Origin: Ichthyophis bannanicus | Lineage: Eukaryota > Chordata > Amphibia > Gymnophiona > Ichthyophiidae | DNA length: 64,000 nt | Direction: 5' to 3' | Assembly (NCBI GenBank): GCA_033557465.1 | Contig: JAWIIG010000038.1 | Location: forward strand, 2,480,001-2,544,000 | Part shown: positions 31,577 through 40,910 of the stretch, piece after piece | Numbering within the stretch: the stretch's first letter is position 1 | Layout: each line of letters begins with the position of its first letter | Position numbers and translations under genes: made by a program | The notes under the pieces: model-generated | Told to the model about the DNA's origin: nothing | What the model saw: the letters and a program-made list of their open reading frames with translations, nothing else | Database searches by the model: none

Positions 31577-32073
31577 CTGTGGGCGAAGTGAACCAGCCGG
31601 CCTCCGGTGCTGGGAGGAGCCAGCGGAGGGGGAGAGGCTATGCTGAAGGAGTCAAAAGCCCCCACCCTGCTGAGCAGGGGCTGGTGGTGCAGGCTTGGGG
31701 GCTTGCTGCCTACGGGACCCGTTACCCCGTCCCTTGGCCTGCTGGCCCTGTTGGGGAGCTGCGGGGGCCTGATATTGGGGGTAGTGTTTATAGGCAGCTG
31801 CCTTTCTCGGGTAAAAGGACTTCTTTCCCGAGCCCTTCTTTTTCTGGGAAGGGGCGGAGGTCTTCCTAGACAGCCTAGTCCTGGTGAGAGTCTCAGTCTC
31901 AAGTTGTGCAGCCTTCTCGTCCATAGGTTTGCCAAAGAGGTTTTCACCTCGGCAGGGGACATCGACCAACTTGTCCTGCACCCAGGGCTCAAGGTCAGAC
32001 GACTGAAGCCAAGCCTGTCGGCGGGCACTGATGCCGGCTGCGGCCACTCGAGCCGATGCTTCAAAGCCATCAT
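29740..32073 (-). CDS. DIRS-2 reverse transcriptase-RNase H polyprotein
   Basis: 777 codons with no interruption. RT spans roughly residues 200-410: 'GLRPILDLRNLNKFLV', 'WLCSLDLKDAYTHILI', 'YRVLPFGLSSAPRVFTK' and the catalytic 'FPYLDDWLIRA'. RNase H spans about 500-620: 'VLTTDASLLGWGAHCQG', 'INFLELRAFRLAL', 'LVQTDNQVAMFYVNKQGG'. The C-terminal ~130 residues ('GLPTMDLFASPLNWQLPRF', 'LVAPRWPRQPWFPLLLQL') form the extra domain found after RNase H in DIRS elements. It overlaps gag upstream and YR downstream. Confidence 0.94.
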   Translation of the reverse strand: MMALKHRLEWPQPASVPADRLGFSRLTLSPGCRTSWSMSPAEVKTSLANLWTRRLHNLRLRLSPGLGCLGRPPPLPRKRRARERSPFTRERQLPINTTPNIRPPQLPNRASRPRDGVTGPVGSKPPSLHHQPLLSRVGAFDSFSIASPPPLAPPSTGGRLVHFAHRWSSITSDAWVLQVVREGYLLHFHQVPPSYFPGEPPRLPLHRDLLLQELAGLLQEQAVEPVPHHLRGQGFYSRYFLVPKRTGGLRPILDLRNLNKFLVREKFKMLTLGILLPYLQQGDWLCSLDLKDAYTHILIHPSHRQYLRFVVAGNHYQYRVLPFGLSSAPRVFTKCLAVVAAHLRLHGLYVFPYLDDWLIRAASAPEVTNATRRTVTLLQYLGFVISFTKSTLLPSQDLEFIGARLHTPQARAFLPLDRAQWLMDLADRFRSQPLVSARRFLRLLGHMASTVHVTPNARLNMRPAQWCLRKQWQQATGGLADLVRVSEPLASSLQWWLHRLNLVLGMPFQSPQPAQVLTTDASLLGWGAHCQGARTQGFWTTWESAQQINFLELRAFRLALRAFSHLTSHQSVLVQTDNQVAMFYVNKQGGTGSFLLCREAQKLCSWAVSHGVLLKAVYLPGQENCLADKLSRILQPHEWRLDPLVVQKLFLKWGLPTMDLFASPLNWQLPRFCSRQPHPLRVAADAFLLSWSESLLYAFPPIPLVSRTLFKVLRDKASMILVAPRWPRQPWFPLLLQLAVEDPFPLGLQPDLLTQDQGSLLHPNLRSLNLMAWLLRG

Positions 32074-33574
32074 AGGCTGCTCGGGATATGAATTTTGAGC
32101 ATTCCCGAATGCCAGTGGACAAGGCTAGGAACCTCCGCAAAGGTTCCTCGGACAACCCAGCGGAGAATCCGGCTAGCTCTTTAGCCAGGTCTCGGAGATA
32201 CATGCCCATGTATAGCTGGTATGTCTGGACACGACACGCAAGCATAGAGCCCTGGAAACACTTCTTACCAAGGCCATCCAGGTTACGGGCCTCCCTGCCA
32301 GGAGGCACCGAGGAGTGCATCTTCTGGCTCTTAAGACGATGCATGGCCGATTCCACTACCATGGAATGGTGTGGTAGCTGTGCTTTTTGGAAGCCAGGGC
32401 TCTTGCGGACTCGATAGATAGAATCAACCCGCTTGCTCAGGACCGGCAAGGAGGCCGGACTCTCCCACATGCGGAAGAGTAGTCGTTCCAGCATGGGAGG
32501 AACCGGTACAGTAAAGTGTTCCCTGGCGGGAGAGTCATACTGGAGGGCGTCGAGCTCTTCGGCTCGAGGCTCCTCCTCGGGATCCGCAGGGAAGGCCAAA
32601 GCCTTGGCCATATCCCTGACGAAGTCCGAGAACCGGGCATCCTCCGGGGGGGACTGCTTTCGAGGTTCGGACTCAGGTGAGTCCGAGGGGACACACCGAG
32701 TCCGAAAGGAATCAGGTGACTCTTCCTCGTCAGACTCCCAGACCGACTCCGATGAGGAATCGGTGGGGTCGGCCCAGGCAGGCCGCGGCGTCGGCCGCCC
32801 CGACGCCGAGGGAGTCGGCGTCGGCGACCTCGGTCCCGAACGGGAGGCCGAGGGTGACCTCGACCGAGGATCGACTCGAGTTCGCATGGACTCGAGGATC
32901 GGCTCGGTCTCCGGGGTCGACTTAGACGTCGACGTCCCGGCGGTCGGGGCAGCGGCGCCAGCAAGGCTAGCGAGCAGTGCCCGCTGCTGGTCCATGAAGG
33001 CAGACAGTCTGCTCTCCAAGGCCGTCAACCTGAGTCCGACCTCAGGTGACCCAGCAGCCCCCGACTCGGGCCCCGACGGCGTCGGGCCCGACGTCGGCGG
33101 TCTCGGAGGCGAGTCCAGAAGGACCACAGGACTTACCCGAGCAGGCAGCTCCAACTCCATGCGAGGTCGCTTCGAGAGGTGCTCCTTCTCCAAGGACCCG
33201 GGACGGCTATCGGGGCTATGCGACCTGGCCCTCGCGGGGCCAGGAGCGTCCACCGACGCCGCCCTCACGGGTTTCACCTTCCGTCGATGGTCCCCGGAGG
33301 GAGAACCCCTGTCGGAGGAACTCCGGCGACGGTCCGAGCTGGAACCTCTGGACGCCGAGGCCTCCGACGAGGTCCGGGTACGGCTGGGGTCAGCGAAGAT
33401 CCTATCCCGCTGATGCCGCCGACTTCTCAACGCTTTGGAGGACATTTTGCCACAGGCCCCACAGATCATTTCTTCATGATCCGGGCCCAGGCAGCGGAGG
33501 CAATTATCGTGTGTGTCAGTTAGTGACATATTTCGGTCACACTGACCACACCGCTTGAAACCACTGGCAGCCAT
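31652..33574 (-). CDS. DIRS-2 gag-like protein
   Basis: 640 codons from ATG 33574. The N-terminus has paired Cys motifs ('CGQCDRNMSLTDTHDNC', 'CLGPDHEEMICGACGKM') that could bind zinc or nucleic acid. The middle is a long Ser/Arg/Pro-rich disordered stretch. The conserved gag core follows ('VESAMHRLKSQKMHS', 'GIRECSKFISRAAYDGFEAS'), and the C-terminus is basic and Gln/Ala-rich ('YQAPAAPQQGQQAKGRGNGS'). It is longer than DIRS-1 gag (453). The frame overlaps RT by about 420 bases. Role inferred from position. Confidence 0.87.
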   Translation of the reverse strand: MAASGFKRCGQCDRNMSLTDTHDNCLRCLGPDHEEMICGACGKMSSKALRSRRHQRDRIFADPSRTRTSSEASASRGSSSDRRRSSSDRGSPSGDHRRKVKPVRAASVDAPGPARARSHSPDSRPGSLEKEHLSKRPRMELELPARVSPVVLLDSPPRPPTSGPTPSGPESGAAGSPEVGLRLTALESRLSAFMDQQRALLASLAGAAAPTAGTSTSKSTPETEPILESMRTRVDPRSRSPSASRSGPRSPTPTPSASGRPTPRPAWADPTDSSSESVWESDEEESPDSFRTRCVPSDSPESEPRKQSPPEDARFSDFVRDMAKALAFPADPEEEPRAEELDALQYDSPAREHFTVPVPPMLERLLFRMWESPASLPVLSKRVDSIYRVRKSPGFQKAQLPHHSMVVESAMHRLKSQKMHSSVPPGREARNLDGLGKKCFQGSMLACRVQTYQLYMGMYLRDLAKELAGFSAGLSEEPLRRFLALSTGIRECSKFISRAAYDGFEASARVAAAGISARRQAWLQSSDLEPWVQDKLVDVPCRGENLFGKPMDEKAAQLETETLTRTRLSRKTSAPSQKKKGSGKKSFYPRKAAAYKHYPQYQAPAAPQQGQQAKGRGNGSRRQQAPKPAPPAPAQQGGGF

Positions 33575-33968
33575 CGGGGGAAAAAGGGCCCCTGCGAGGT
33601 CAAAGGACCGGGCTGCCAGTGAAAAAACCGAAAACGAAACTGACTAAATCAGAAAAACCGAAAAGAAGAAGAGGACTCGTGACCGGCGTCGCGAGTCCGG
33701 GCGGGAAAAAGACCGGCCGAAGGAAAAAAGAGAAAATTATGAGTAAAATCAACTTTTTCGCGGGGACACGACGGGTACGTCTGTAGGGCTCCGCGGAAAA
33801 AAGAAGACTGGCTAAGATGGCACCCTTGGGCGGGAAGGCGACCGCGCATGCGCGCTGCAATTCCCAAAGGCTTTCTTTGAAAGCTGGGGAAAAATTGCTC
33901 CGCGAGGGCTCCGTTGGCGCTGACGTCACCCATATGTGAGGACTGACTTCCTGCTTGGTCCTGGAGAA
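33575..33968 (-). repeat. DIRS-2 leader and right inverted terminal repeat
   Basis: Positions 33806-33968 mirror the left repeat, ending 'cttggtcctggagaa'. Positions 33575-33805 form the leader before gag. The near-duplicate leader of the 1-690 fragment shows that it belongs to the same family. Confidence 0.85.
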
Positions 33969-33984
33969 TAGGTATATACAGTTT

Positions 33985-34425
33985 AAATGATAAAATTTAT
34001 AGGGCCCGATATTCAGCTCCGGTGGCTAGCATGATTACTACAGCTGGTAGCCACCGGCGCTGAACATTAAAGCCGGATATTCAATGCCGGGGTCATATCC
34101 GGCCCCTGCACTGAATATCCAGTGCCACTGCATAGCCTCCGACCACAGAAGCTAACTGGGCAAGCGAGATATTGAGTTGCTGCCCGGTTAGCTCCTATGT
34201 GTAAAGATAGGCCAGCTTTTGCTGCATATATCTTTACCCATGGGTCACAAACGGGGCAGCAGCTCAATATTGCCGCTTCCTGGTATGCGATCAGCTCCAC
34301 CTCTGCTGTGCCCCAGAATGACCTATTACTAAACAGTTAGCATCGGGACGTATAGTGGCATTAGTTTGGGATATTCAGCGGCACTAACTGTGTTAGTGCC
34401 GCTGAATATCCCGCTAGATTAGATG
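33985..34425. repeat. Short hairpin element ending in a 21-bp perfect palindrome
   Basis: Starts 'gggcccgatattcagctcc' and ends in a perfect inverted repeat: 34368-34388 (gggatattcagcggcactaac) pairs with 34392-34412 around the loop 'tgt'. The outer 'gatattcagc' box occurs at both ends, suggesting a non-autonomous DNA element. No coding frame. Confidence 0.6.
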
Positions 34426-35671
34426 TATGTCTTTTTGCACCCTTGATCCTTCTCATAGCTGATTCCACTACCATGGAGTGGTGTGGTAACTGGGTTTTTT
34501 GAAATCCAGGACAAGGAGGTACTCGATACATGGTATCAAGCCTACAAGAATGAGGAGAGGTGGTAAGAGGTGTTTCCCATATTCTTAGCATGAGATCATG
34601 CAAGATCTCATGAATAGGCAAAGTATCTGCCTCTTTGGGAGCTTTAGGATATTGTAAAATCTCCAATTCCCTTGCTCTGGGCTCTGTTTCAGGAGCCACT
34701 GTGATGGAAAGATCTCTAGCCACCTCCCAGATGAAATCCTGAAAGGATATATCCTCTGGAGGAGACATCCTACCTTTAGGAGAGGAAGGCTCCTCAGAGA
34801 AAAGTACTCCGGTACTGACAGAGCTGTCAGAATCCTCAGACTCCTCGGAGGATTCAAAGTATCTCCTGTCCGGGTGCTCTTGCAAAGCACGATACCGGTA
34901 CCAATCGAAGTCGGTCCCGGAGGGGTCCGGTACCGGCCTGTCGATACCGGAAGAAACAGCATGACTCAGTGTCGGTAACACAGTCACTGATGTCGATGCT
35001 GTCGGTACCGGTACCGATATCGGTGCCGGAACTGGTGTCGATACCGGTTGAACCGTCTGAAGCGGTCCCGAAGGCACCGAAGCCGCAAGGAGTGCCGCCA
35101 GACTGCGTTCAATAGCCAAGAACCTCTGGTCTATTGACGCTGCCTGAGTATCGGTACCGGACGAAGCGGCCGGTACCCCAGAGCGTGGCACCAGTAGTTC
35201 TGCCGAGGTTGAGGCCTCGAGAACATCCTGGAGCCCCGATAGTGCTTTGGAAGCCGAAGCCTCCCGCCGGGGCAATTTTGCCAGTACAAGTCCCTCAAGG
35301 GCAACGCCAGAGGCATCTCTATGCTTGGAAGGAGATCTACCCTTTGAGGACCGGCCAGATTTATGTTTGGTTACCTGAGATCCATGGGAGGAAGACGAAG
35401 CCCTGGAAGATGTTGATGCCACGGATGCTGCATCGGAGGGAAAAAGGGTGCTAAGCTTAGCAGCTCGGTTTTGCCGACCCCTCTTTGACATCATCCCAGA
35501 GGCAACACACTCTGAGATGGAATGGTCAGGACCTAAACATTTAAGGCACCACTCGTGAATGTCGGTGATGGAAATGGTACCGCCACACTTGGAACACTTT
35601 TTAAAACCAGAGGCGGGTTTTTCCATTCTGAAGGAAAAGTTGGGCCTAGTGCCCAAAATGGTGCGTGGCAC
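34361..35671 (-). pseudogene. Truncated DIRS gag, GGTACC-rich
   Basis: 436 open codons; the natural start is probably the internal Met of 'MEKPASGFKKCSKCGG' at about 35626. It has the paired Cys motif ('CSKCGGTISITDIHEWCLKC', 'LGPDHSISECVASGM'), a Ser-rich stretch, and a Val/Pro/Thr low-complexity region ('SVPVPTASTSVTVLPTLS') written in DNA as repeated 'ggtaccgg/cggtaccg' units. The core motif 'LPHHSMVVESAMRRIKGAKR' matches DIRS-2 gag. The C-terminal half is missing and the last residues come from flanking sequence. Confidence 0.78.
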
Positions 35672-36033
35672 CCGACAGAGAAAGACTGGAAAGTCCAGAA
35701 AAAAAAGATTACAAAAAAATTATTTTTTTTTTTTTTTGGAGAAAGAAAGAACCGGCGGTACCGGTATAGCATCGAGGAAGGCAGACGCTACCACAAAAAA
35801 GAATGAAAAAGATGGGATAATTTCTGCGGTGACAGGAAAAACGACCTGCTGACTCCGCGGAAAACGAAGAACTGGAGAGAGGCACTTGGGAAAGGCGGGA
35901 AGGCAGCACGCAGGTGCTGTGGGATGCTCCCAAAAGCTTTCTAATTGGACGCTGGGGAGCGTTCCCGCGCAGGCTCCGTCGGTACCGACGATACCCATAT
36001 GTGAAGACTACATTCCTGCTTGTTCCTGGAGAT
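34430..36033 (-). mobile_element. DIRS 5' end: terminal repeat, leader and truncated gag
   Basis: Minus-strand end of another DIRS family. The terminal repeat end is at about 36033 ('cttgttcctggag') with the leader to about 35640, then gag (below), truncated at about 34430. It is the same family as the plus-strand fragment 44771-46165 inside the Polinton: both share 'aggaggcagacgctaccac'-like leader sequence and GGTACC-rich gag. Confidence 0.82.
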
Positions 36034-36664
36034 ACAATTTTAAGTATCATTCTCGTTCACAGCAACCCAAACTTAGTAAAATGTGACTAAATTTATTTTG
36101 GAAGCATTTTGGTAGTAGAACAGTGTTTTCAGTGCTACTATCTGGATAGCTATCCACATAACTTAAGATGGCAAAAAAACTGTCCTAAGTGCTATAGAGA
36201 TAACTAGATGGATAGCAGGCTGAAAATCACTGTTATCTACAGTACACAGCACTGATCGGCCTGAGCTCAATGTGGATATTCAGCACTAGTTGTTATCCAG
36301 CTATCCCTACTAAATATCCAGAATTTTTTTACCCATGAGAAAAACCAGACCACCATGGACTGAATAACAGCTCAATAGTTTTTTACATGGCTGCACAATT
36401 GTTTAGCATTAGCTATGGAAAAAAAGAATAGCTAAAATTGCTGCCCCTCCTTCACAGGTAAAAATTCATGTGGATCAAAAAGGGAAAAAGGTATAAGTTG
36501 GACTGGGAGAATATGCGTGGAGATTTTTATTTGGAAAGCCCTACACATGCAGGGGCAAGTAAGCATCTCTTTAAAAGTAGATGCAAATGTATGCGTAGAA
36601 AAATATGCCCCATTCTCATGACTCCAAAAATGTAACACTACCCAAAACCAGGTCTCCAATAATA
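36034..36664. other. Intron spacer with hairpin-repeat fragments
   Basis: AT-rich. 36130-36330 has 'tatctggatagctatccaca' and 'gtggatattcagcactag' blocks like the short hairpin family. No gene. Confidence 0.4.
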
Positions 36665-36670
36665 AATCTC
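36665..36670 (+). repeat. Polinton target site duplication, left copy (AATCTC)
   Basis: AATCTC directly precedes the left terminus AGTAGTATAA at 36671. The same six bases follow the right terminus at 50907-50912. Six-base duplications are the rule for Polintons. Confidence 0.93.
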
Positions 36671-38196
36671 AGTAGTATAATGGGTAAACTACTCGTCAAA
36701 CAGATTGACAGGTGAGATAAGGGTGACAGCAGCCAATCAGTGCTCACTTCTGGTGTATGTCCCGCCTCTGGCCATGCCCCTCCCATAGATATGAATGGTG
36801 AACTAGCCCCTCCCATCCACACCCCCATGTGTGGCCACACACCCCACTCTAACACGCCCCCACTCTGCCCCCAAGGATGACACCAGCCAATCAGCACCCA
36901 CTTCTGGGTTTGTGCCACACCCACCCCCCAATGATGGCATTAGCCAATCAATGCCACTTCTGGGTTTGTGCCACGCCCACACCCTCCCACCCTCAACCAT
37001 GCCCCCAGCCTACATCATCGGAAATGACATCACCGGAAACAAGGTGACTGACTCCGGAAATGTGTTTTGCTACCAGTTTATGCTGACATCAGCAAAGCAG
37101 GAACCCTGGAACACAAAACAAAAATGCTCTCTCTTCCCCCTGCCGAAGTTTTGTTCTCACAAAGCAGCGCAATGCTTTTGTGTGTATTGCAGACTATTTA
37201 GAACTGATTGTTAAAAATAACCCATTGGTAGCAACAGGAACACAAACCTGTATCTAATGTGATGCAGACACACAACATTTGGTATACAGGCTTTTCTTTC
37301 CAAATTGTTAAAATGCAATTAGCACATCTTTGTTAGAGAAACCAGTGCTGTCCATGTGATAGAATTTTGCTTTTAAGACCTCACTGTTAGAGAAAAGTAT
37401 TCTGGCAACAGAGTAGTTCAGGCTGAAATACAGAGAGAGAGAGACCTGGGTTCAAATCCCACTACAGCTATTTTTTAGTGGCTTTGAAAAAAAAAACCTA
37501 ATACAGAGAAACAAGCCTGGGCATGCTTCTAGGAAAGGAAATGTCAACATGTGATTGGTAGAAAGAACAGGCTATACTTTAAATGGTCTCTCTTCCAGCG
37601 CTAGGTGTGGTGGAGAGGAGCGTATTGAACCACAGCTTGCGCGGTTTGGACGTCAAGAGCGCTGCGGCAGTGACCACCAACCTAGGGCTATAAAAACTGG
37701 GGTTTCTGGTCCCCCATTCTGAAGATGTTAGCAAAATAAAAAGAATAGTCAAAGCACGGCAATCATGAAGGAAATGTTAATGAAGAGCATTTACCATGAC
37801 CCAAAGGCAATAGGGAGCTTTGGGGGGCATAAATCCTCTACTTCAAGCTGCTAAAAAGCATGATGAAACAGTCAACAGAAAAGATGTAGTTAGATGGGCT
37901 ACAGGACAAGATGCTTATACTTTACACAGACCTGCTAGGGTCCATTTTAAAAGAAACAAGACGATTGTATCAGATGTGGATGCGCAATGGCAGGCTGATT
38001 TAGTTGATATGGCAGCCTTGTCCTATTATAACAATGGCTACAAATACATCTTAACAGTGGTAGACATCCTGTCAAAATATGCTTGGGCTACAAGTTTAAA
38101 ATCGAAAACCGGTCATGAAGTTGCTAAAGCCTTTGAAAAAATATTTAATCTAGGTCGTATACCTGAAAAAATACAGACAGACAAGCGTAAAGAATT
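36671..38196 (+). repeat. Polinton left terminal inverted repeat
   Basis: Matches, in inverse orientation, 50906 down to about 48760. The outer part ('gattgacaggtgagataagg', 'cagcagccaatcag') is clear, then 'gatgcagacacacaacattt', a tRNA-like block, a TATA-like box and the beginning of the integrase. The repeats thus reach into a gene, which makes them unusually long (about 1.5 kb here). Both arms also contain 'gcggtttgga.gtcaagagcg' from a DIRS YR fragment, most of which the left arm has lost. Confidence 0.88.
37689..37695 (+). promoter_or_regulatory. TATA-like box upstream of left integrase copy
   Basis: TATAAAA lies 70 bp before the ATG at 37765. The right arm has the corresponding 'cataaaa' at 49304-49310 on the minus strand, also about 70 bp from its ATG (49234). 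Conservation in both arms supports a promoter; activity is untested. Confidence 0.55.
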
Positions 38197-38212
38197 TAGT
38201 AGTTCAGACTGA
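37765..38212 (+). pseudogene. Truncated Polinton integrase copy in left TIR
   Basis: The same N-terminal half as the right-hand integrase, with a one-base expansion of a G run near 37823 and truncation at about 38196 just after 'PEKIQTDK'. It holds the first two catalytic Asp regions ('DAQWQADLVDM', 'IQTDK') but not the Glu. The sequence following the break repeats 37415-37560 of the TIR (tRNA-like block), so a rearrangement removed the C-terminal half. Confidence 0.85.
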
Positions 38213-38350
38213 AATACAGAGAGAGACCTGAGTTCAAATCCCACTACAGCTATTTTTTAGTGCTTTTGAAAAAAAAAACCAATACAGAGAAACAAGCCTG
38301 GGCATGCTACAGGTGAATGTAGGAAATGATGTGGCAACATGTGATTGGCA
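38197..38350 (+). repeat. Direct repeat of an internal TIR segment
   Basis: 'gagttcaaatcccactacag' and 'gagaaacaagcctgggcatg' repeat 37415-37560. The two direct copies bracket the truncated integrase. An inverse copy lies at about 49975-50100 in the right TIR. Confidence 0.8.
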
Positions 38351-38454
38351 GAAACAAGAGACTTGTTCTGAGCATGCTCCTGGTGAGTGCAGGAAATTGC
38401 AGGGTGTAATCCTGTGTGGGGAAAAATTCTAACACAGAGATTCAAAAAGAAAAA

Positions 38455-39325
38455 ATGGCTCTTTTTGGAACACCAAGCAGAATTTCCAGCAGGGTACATA
38501 ACAATTACTTTCTTAAAGATCGTGATGCAGTGGCTGAGGGTTATCCACCGATTGAAAATTCATTTGAACAGGAGAGTCCGGCAGAGTCTGAACATGAATT
38601 AACAGAGATTAAAGATTTTCCAGATGCACAAAAATTGTTTGATTCTCAAGAACTTTGTGATTCAGGCACTGATATTGACTTACCGAATGACAACGCAACG
38701 GATCCAATGGACATATAATTATATTACGCCGCGGCAGATGCAGAAGCAACCTGTTTACTGGAAGAACTAGGATCAGCAGAGGTAAGAGAATTCTATTTTT
38801 TTTTTGTAGAAAAGTGTTATAGAAGAGGTAATTCATTTCACATTGGCACAGTTTTGCTTTTTGTAGGGAACTAACGAATCTTCGCTCCTACAAGAGCTAG
38901 AGGACATACAGGCAATCAATCTATGCTGCTTGTGCTTCTTTTGTACGTATCAAAAGGGAAGCGTTTGATGTCATAGTTAACCAAAAGGACAACTCAAAGC
39001 CTGAAGAAATCAACACATTTAAACCTGTTATACAAGCAACAGTGTACTTATTATCAAGAAATGCTTGCAGGAGGTTATGCACAGAAACTATAAAGCTTGT
39101 CTAAGACATACTCCAGGGAAAAGACATCATGACTGCCTGAGGAGGGGGCACAAGGAAATACAACAGAAAATCCATAAAACTTGTAACAGGTTGTGCCTAG
39201 GACCTATTGTAAATGTCGCCATGATTGTGGGTCATAAAATGAAAGCAATTGACCTAGTTTATGAAAATTTGAATTTTTTGTTTGAACTCAGAGATTTTAA
39301 TACCAGAGTAAATAAGATGTAGATA
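38455..39325 (+). pseudogene. Polinton early-region ORFs of unknown function
   Basis: An 87-codon frame starts at ATG 38455 ('MALFGTPSRISSRVHNNYF') and is acidic towards its end. A shifted frame continues to a good donor (GAG/gtaagag near 38781), and an acceptor 'tttttgtag' near 38867 leads into more open frame ('FVRIKREAFDVIVNQKDN'). A further frame at 39065-39322 is basic at first. I do not recognise any family. Position between the TIR and polymerase suggests an accessory Polinton gene. Confidence 0.5.
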
Positions 39326-39495
39326 TGTTATACAATGTACATAGTTCCCCCCAGTTACTTCCAAGTTGATCTCCTGTTTATTGTAAATGCAACTCAGGGT
39401 TCCTGTGTTGTATGGTTGATGTTGAATGTAAACCGCTCTGATCTAAAATAGAGCGGTATAGAAGAACTGTTAAATAAATAAAAAAAATAAATAAA
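39326..39495 (+). repeat. SINE/LINE 3' tail
   Basis: 'taaaccgctctgatctaaaa' and 'gagcggtatagaagaactg' followed by a (TAAA)n tail. This is the same type of 3' tail seen, in reverse, at 52134-52200. Confidence 0.6.
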
Positions 39496-39844
39496 TACCA
39501 GTAGAAATCCAGGACAACTGCTCAATATTTTGCTTGGATCTGTGACAGACTGTGATATGGAGCTTGTGGAAGGTTTAATCTGTGACAGAGATTATAGATC
39601 ATTCTTTAAAAAAAAACAAAGTTTTGTAAAAATTGACTTTTTATGAAAATGTTTGTATTTCCAGAATCTATTAGCTGAACATACAGATGAACAAAAATTA
39701 TATGTATGCCTTTATATTTTAAAAAAACCCCAACTTGTAATGCTCAAATGAATCAGTTCACAAGATGAAAACATTTTATTTGAAATAAAACATTTTGAAC
39801 CTACAGCTTTGTGTGGTGTGTTTTAGGAATTCCTAGTTAATTAA
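39496..39844. other. Polinton-internal AT-rich stretch
   Basis: No gene recognised. Contains 'gatctgtgacagactgtgat' / 'aatctgtgacagagattat', a small local direct repeat. Confidence 0.4.
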
Positions 39845-39849
39845 ACCTA

Positions 39850-40140
39850 CAATGTGCCGTCTGGGAAAAAGTGTGAATTAGCCGGGATGGTGACGACACA
39901 TAAAACAATAGGCCCGTATGATAAGAATGTGAAGAGCAGAGCTCTATTGTAGAACTAAAAGCCACTTAAGGCGTCTGGGAATGAGGATTGTGTATTAGCT
40001 ACATAGGTCCACATACACAATATATAGCATCTATTACAACGTACTGTCTGCGAAAAAAAAAATGGTGCAGTGTGAATTAGCTGTGTGGGGGCGACACATA
40101 AAACAATAGGCCATATGATAAGATTATGAGATCCAGAGCT
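39850..40140 (+). repeat. Tandem duplication, ~195-bp period
   Basis: 'gtgtgaattagc' and 'cgacacataaaacaataggc' occur at about 39875-39915 and again at about 40070-40110 with conserved surroundings. This sits just 5' of the exon duplication and is probably part of the same expansion. Confidence 0.65.
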
Positions 40141-40224
40141 GTTTCAGTTAAAGAGTCGGGGGTTGTAAATCCCATCAAAGAATTTCATTTAAAAAGGTGT
40201 ACATTTCAGCAGACAGAAAAAATC

Positions 40225-40800
40225 ACAGTCTCTATAGACTGTAAGATCGGTACCTCTTCAGACATCAACATCGTGAATAGATATGAGTCTTACTTTTTAA
40301 AAATATTGGTTATGTAAGGTTTATGTCTCTGAATTTATGAATGTCTTTAAAAATAGGAGCAGAAACCGGGTTTTACAAATAAACTTTCTCTTACAAAACG
40401 AAGGCAGCAAAGAAAGTTAAAAGGTTTGTCATGTGTTTTTTAAATTTTCCAGCAGCCATGCTCTTTATGTGTCTTATGGGTTTTTTAAAAAAATATTAAA
40501 GACCTGAAAGCTGCTACAAAGCATGTCCCGCAGTCTATAGATGGTAAGGAGGCCATATCAGAACCATGTGCTTCAGACACCAAAATTGTGAGTAGATATA
40601 AATCTTACTTTTTAAAAATACTGGTTATGTAATGTTTCTGTCTCTGAATTTATGATTGTCTTTAAAAACAGGGGCAGAAACCAGGTTTTACAAATAAACT
40701 TTCTCTTATAAAACAAAGACAGCAAAGAAAGTTAAAAGGTATGTCATGTGGTTGTTTATTTTAAAATTTTCCAGAAGCTATGCTCTTCATAATGTGTCTC
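40225..40800 (+). repeat. Tandem duplication of exon-like units, ~315-bp period
   Basis: Copy 1 (about 40250-40470) and copy 2 (about 40565-40790) each contain 'cttcagacatcaacatcgtg'-type sequence, then an acceptor-like 'ctttaaaaatag/acag', a 67-bp open block, and a donor 'aaaag/gtttgtc' or 'aaaag/gtatgtc'. Both blocks translate to nearly the same basic peptide ('QKPGFTNKLSLIKQRQQRKL' in copy 2) and share the splice phase. Confidence 0.75.
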
Positions 40801-40823
40801 AACCTTTAATCTTTTTATTTTAG

Positions 40824-40910
40824 ACCAAGAAGATGCTACAAAACAAGATGACCAACCTAATCAACAGTCAGTTCCTTACCGAAAACCAAAAGACAAACAA
40901 AATAGTAAGT
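40824..40910 (+). pseudogene. Putative exon before Polinton polymerase
   Basis: Acceptor 'tttttattttag' at about 40823 and donor 'aaata/gtaagtg' at about 40910 bound an open block ('QEDATKQDDQPNQQSVPYRK'). Its phases fit both the upstream duplicated exons and the polymerase exon starting at about 40990 after 'ctttttcag'. This supports a multi-exon 5' region; it is prediction only. Confidence 0.5.

Larger units (their letters stand above)
28197..33968 (-). mobile_element. DIRS-2: complete DIRS retrotransposon with all ORFs open
   Basis: A 5.77-kb DIRS element on the minus strand. Inverted terminal repeats lie at 28197-28383 and 33806-33968 and the internal complementary region at 28468-28566. 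Three overlapping open frames follow: gag (33574-31652), RT-RNase H (32073-29740) and YR (ending at 28703). No stop or frameshift interrupts the conserved domains, so this copy may be recent or still mobile. It has no target duplication, as expected for YR integration. Confidence 0.94.

Noticed and set aside
32433..33413. 326-codon plus-strand ORF opposite DIRS-2 gag
   Set aside because: Antisense shadow of a GC-rich Ser/Arg-rich gag; no domain, and the opposite strand has a clear gag.
37440..37475. Functional tRNA gene
   Set aside because: Only the B-box/T-arm-like part is good; no full cloverleaf or anticodon arm could be drawn. SINE-derived is more likely.
36150..37500. LTR retrotransposon or retrovirus
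   Set aside because: The repeats around 36671 and 50906 are inverted, not direct, and the genes are polymerase B and a Polinton-type integrase.
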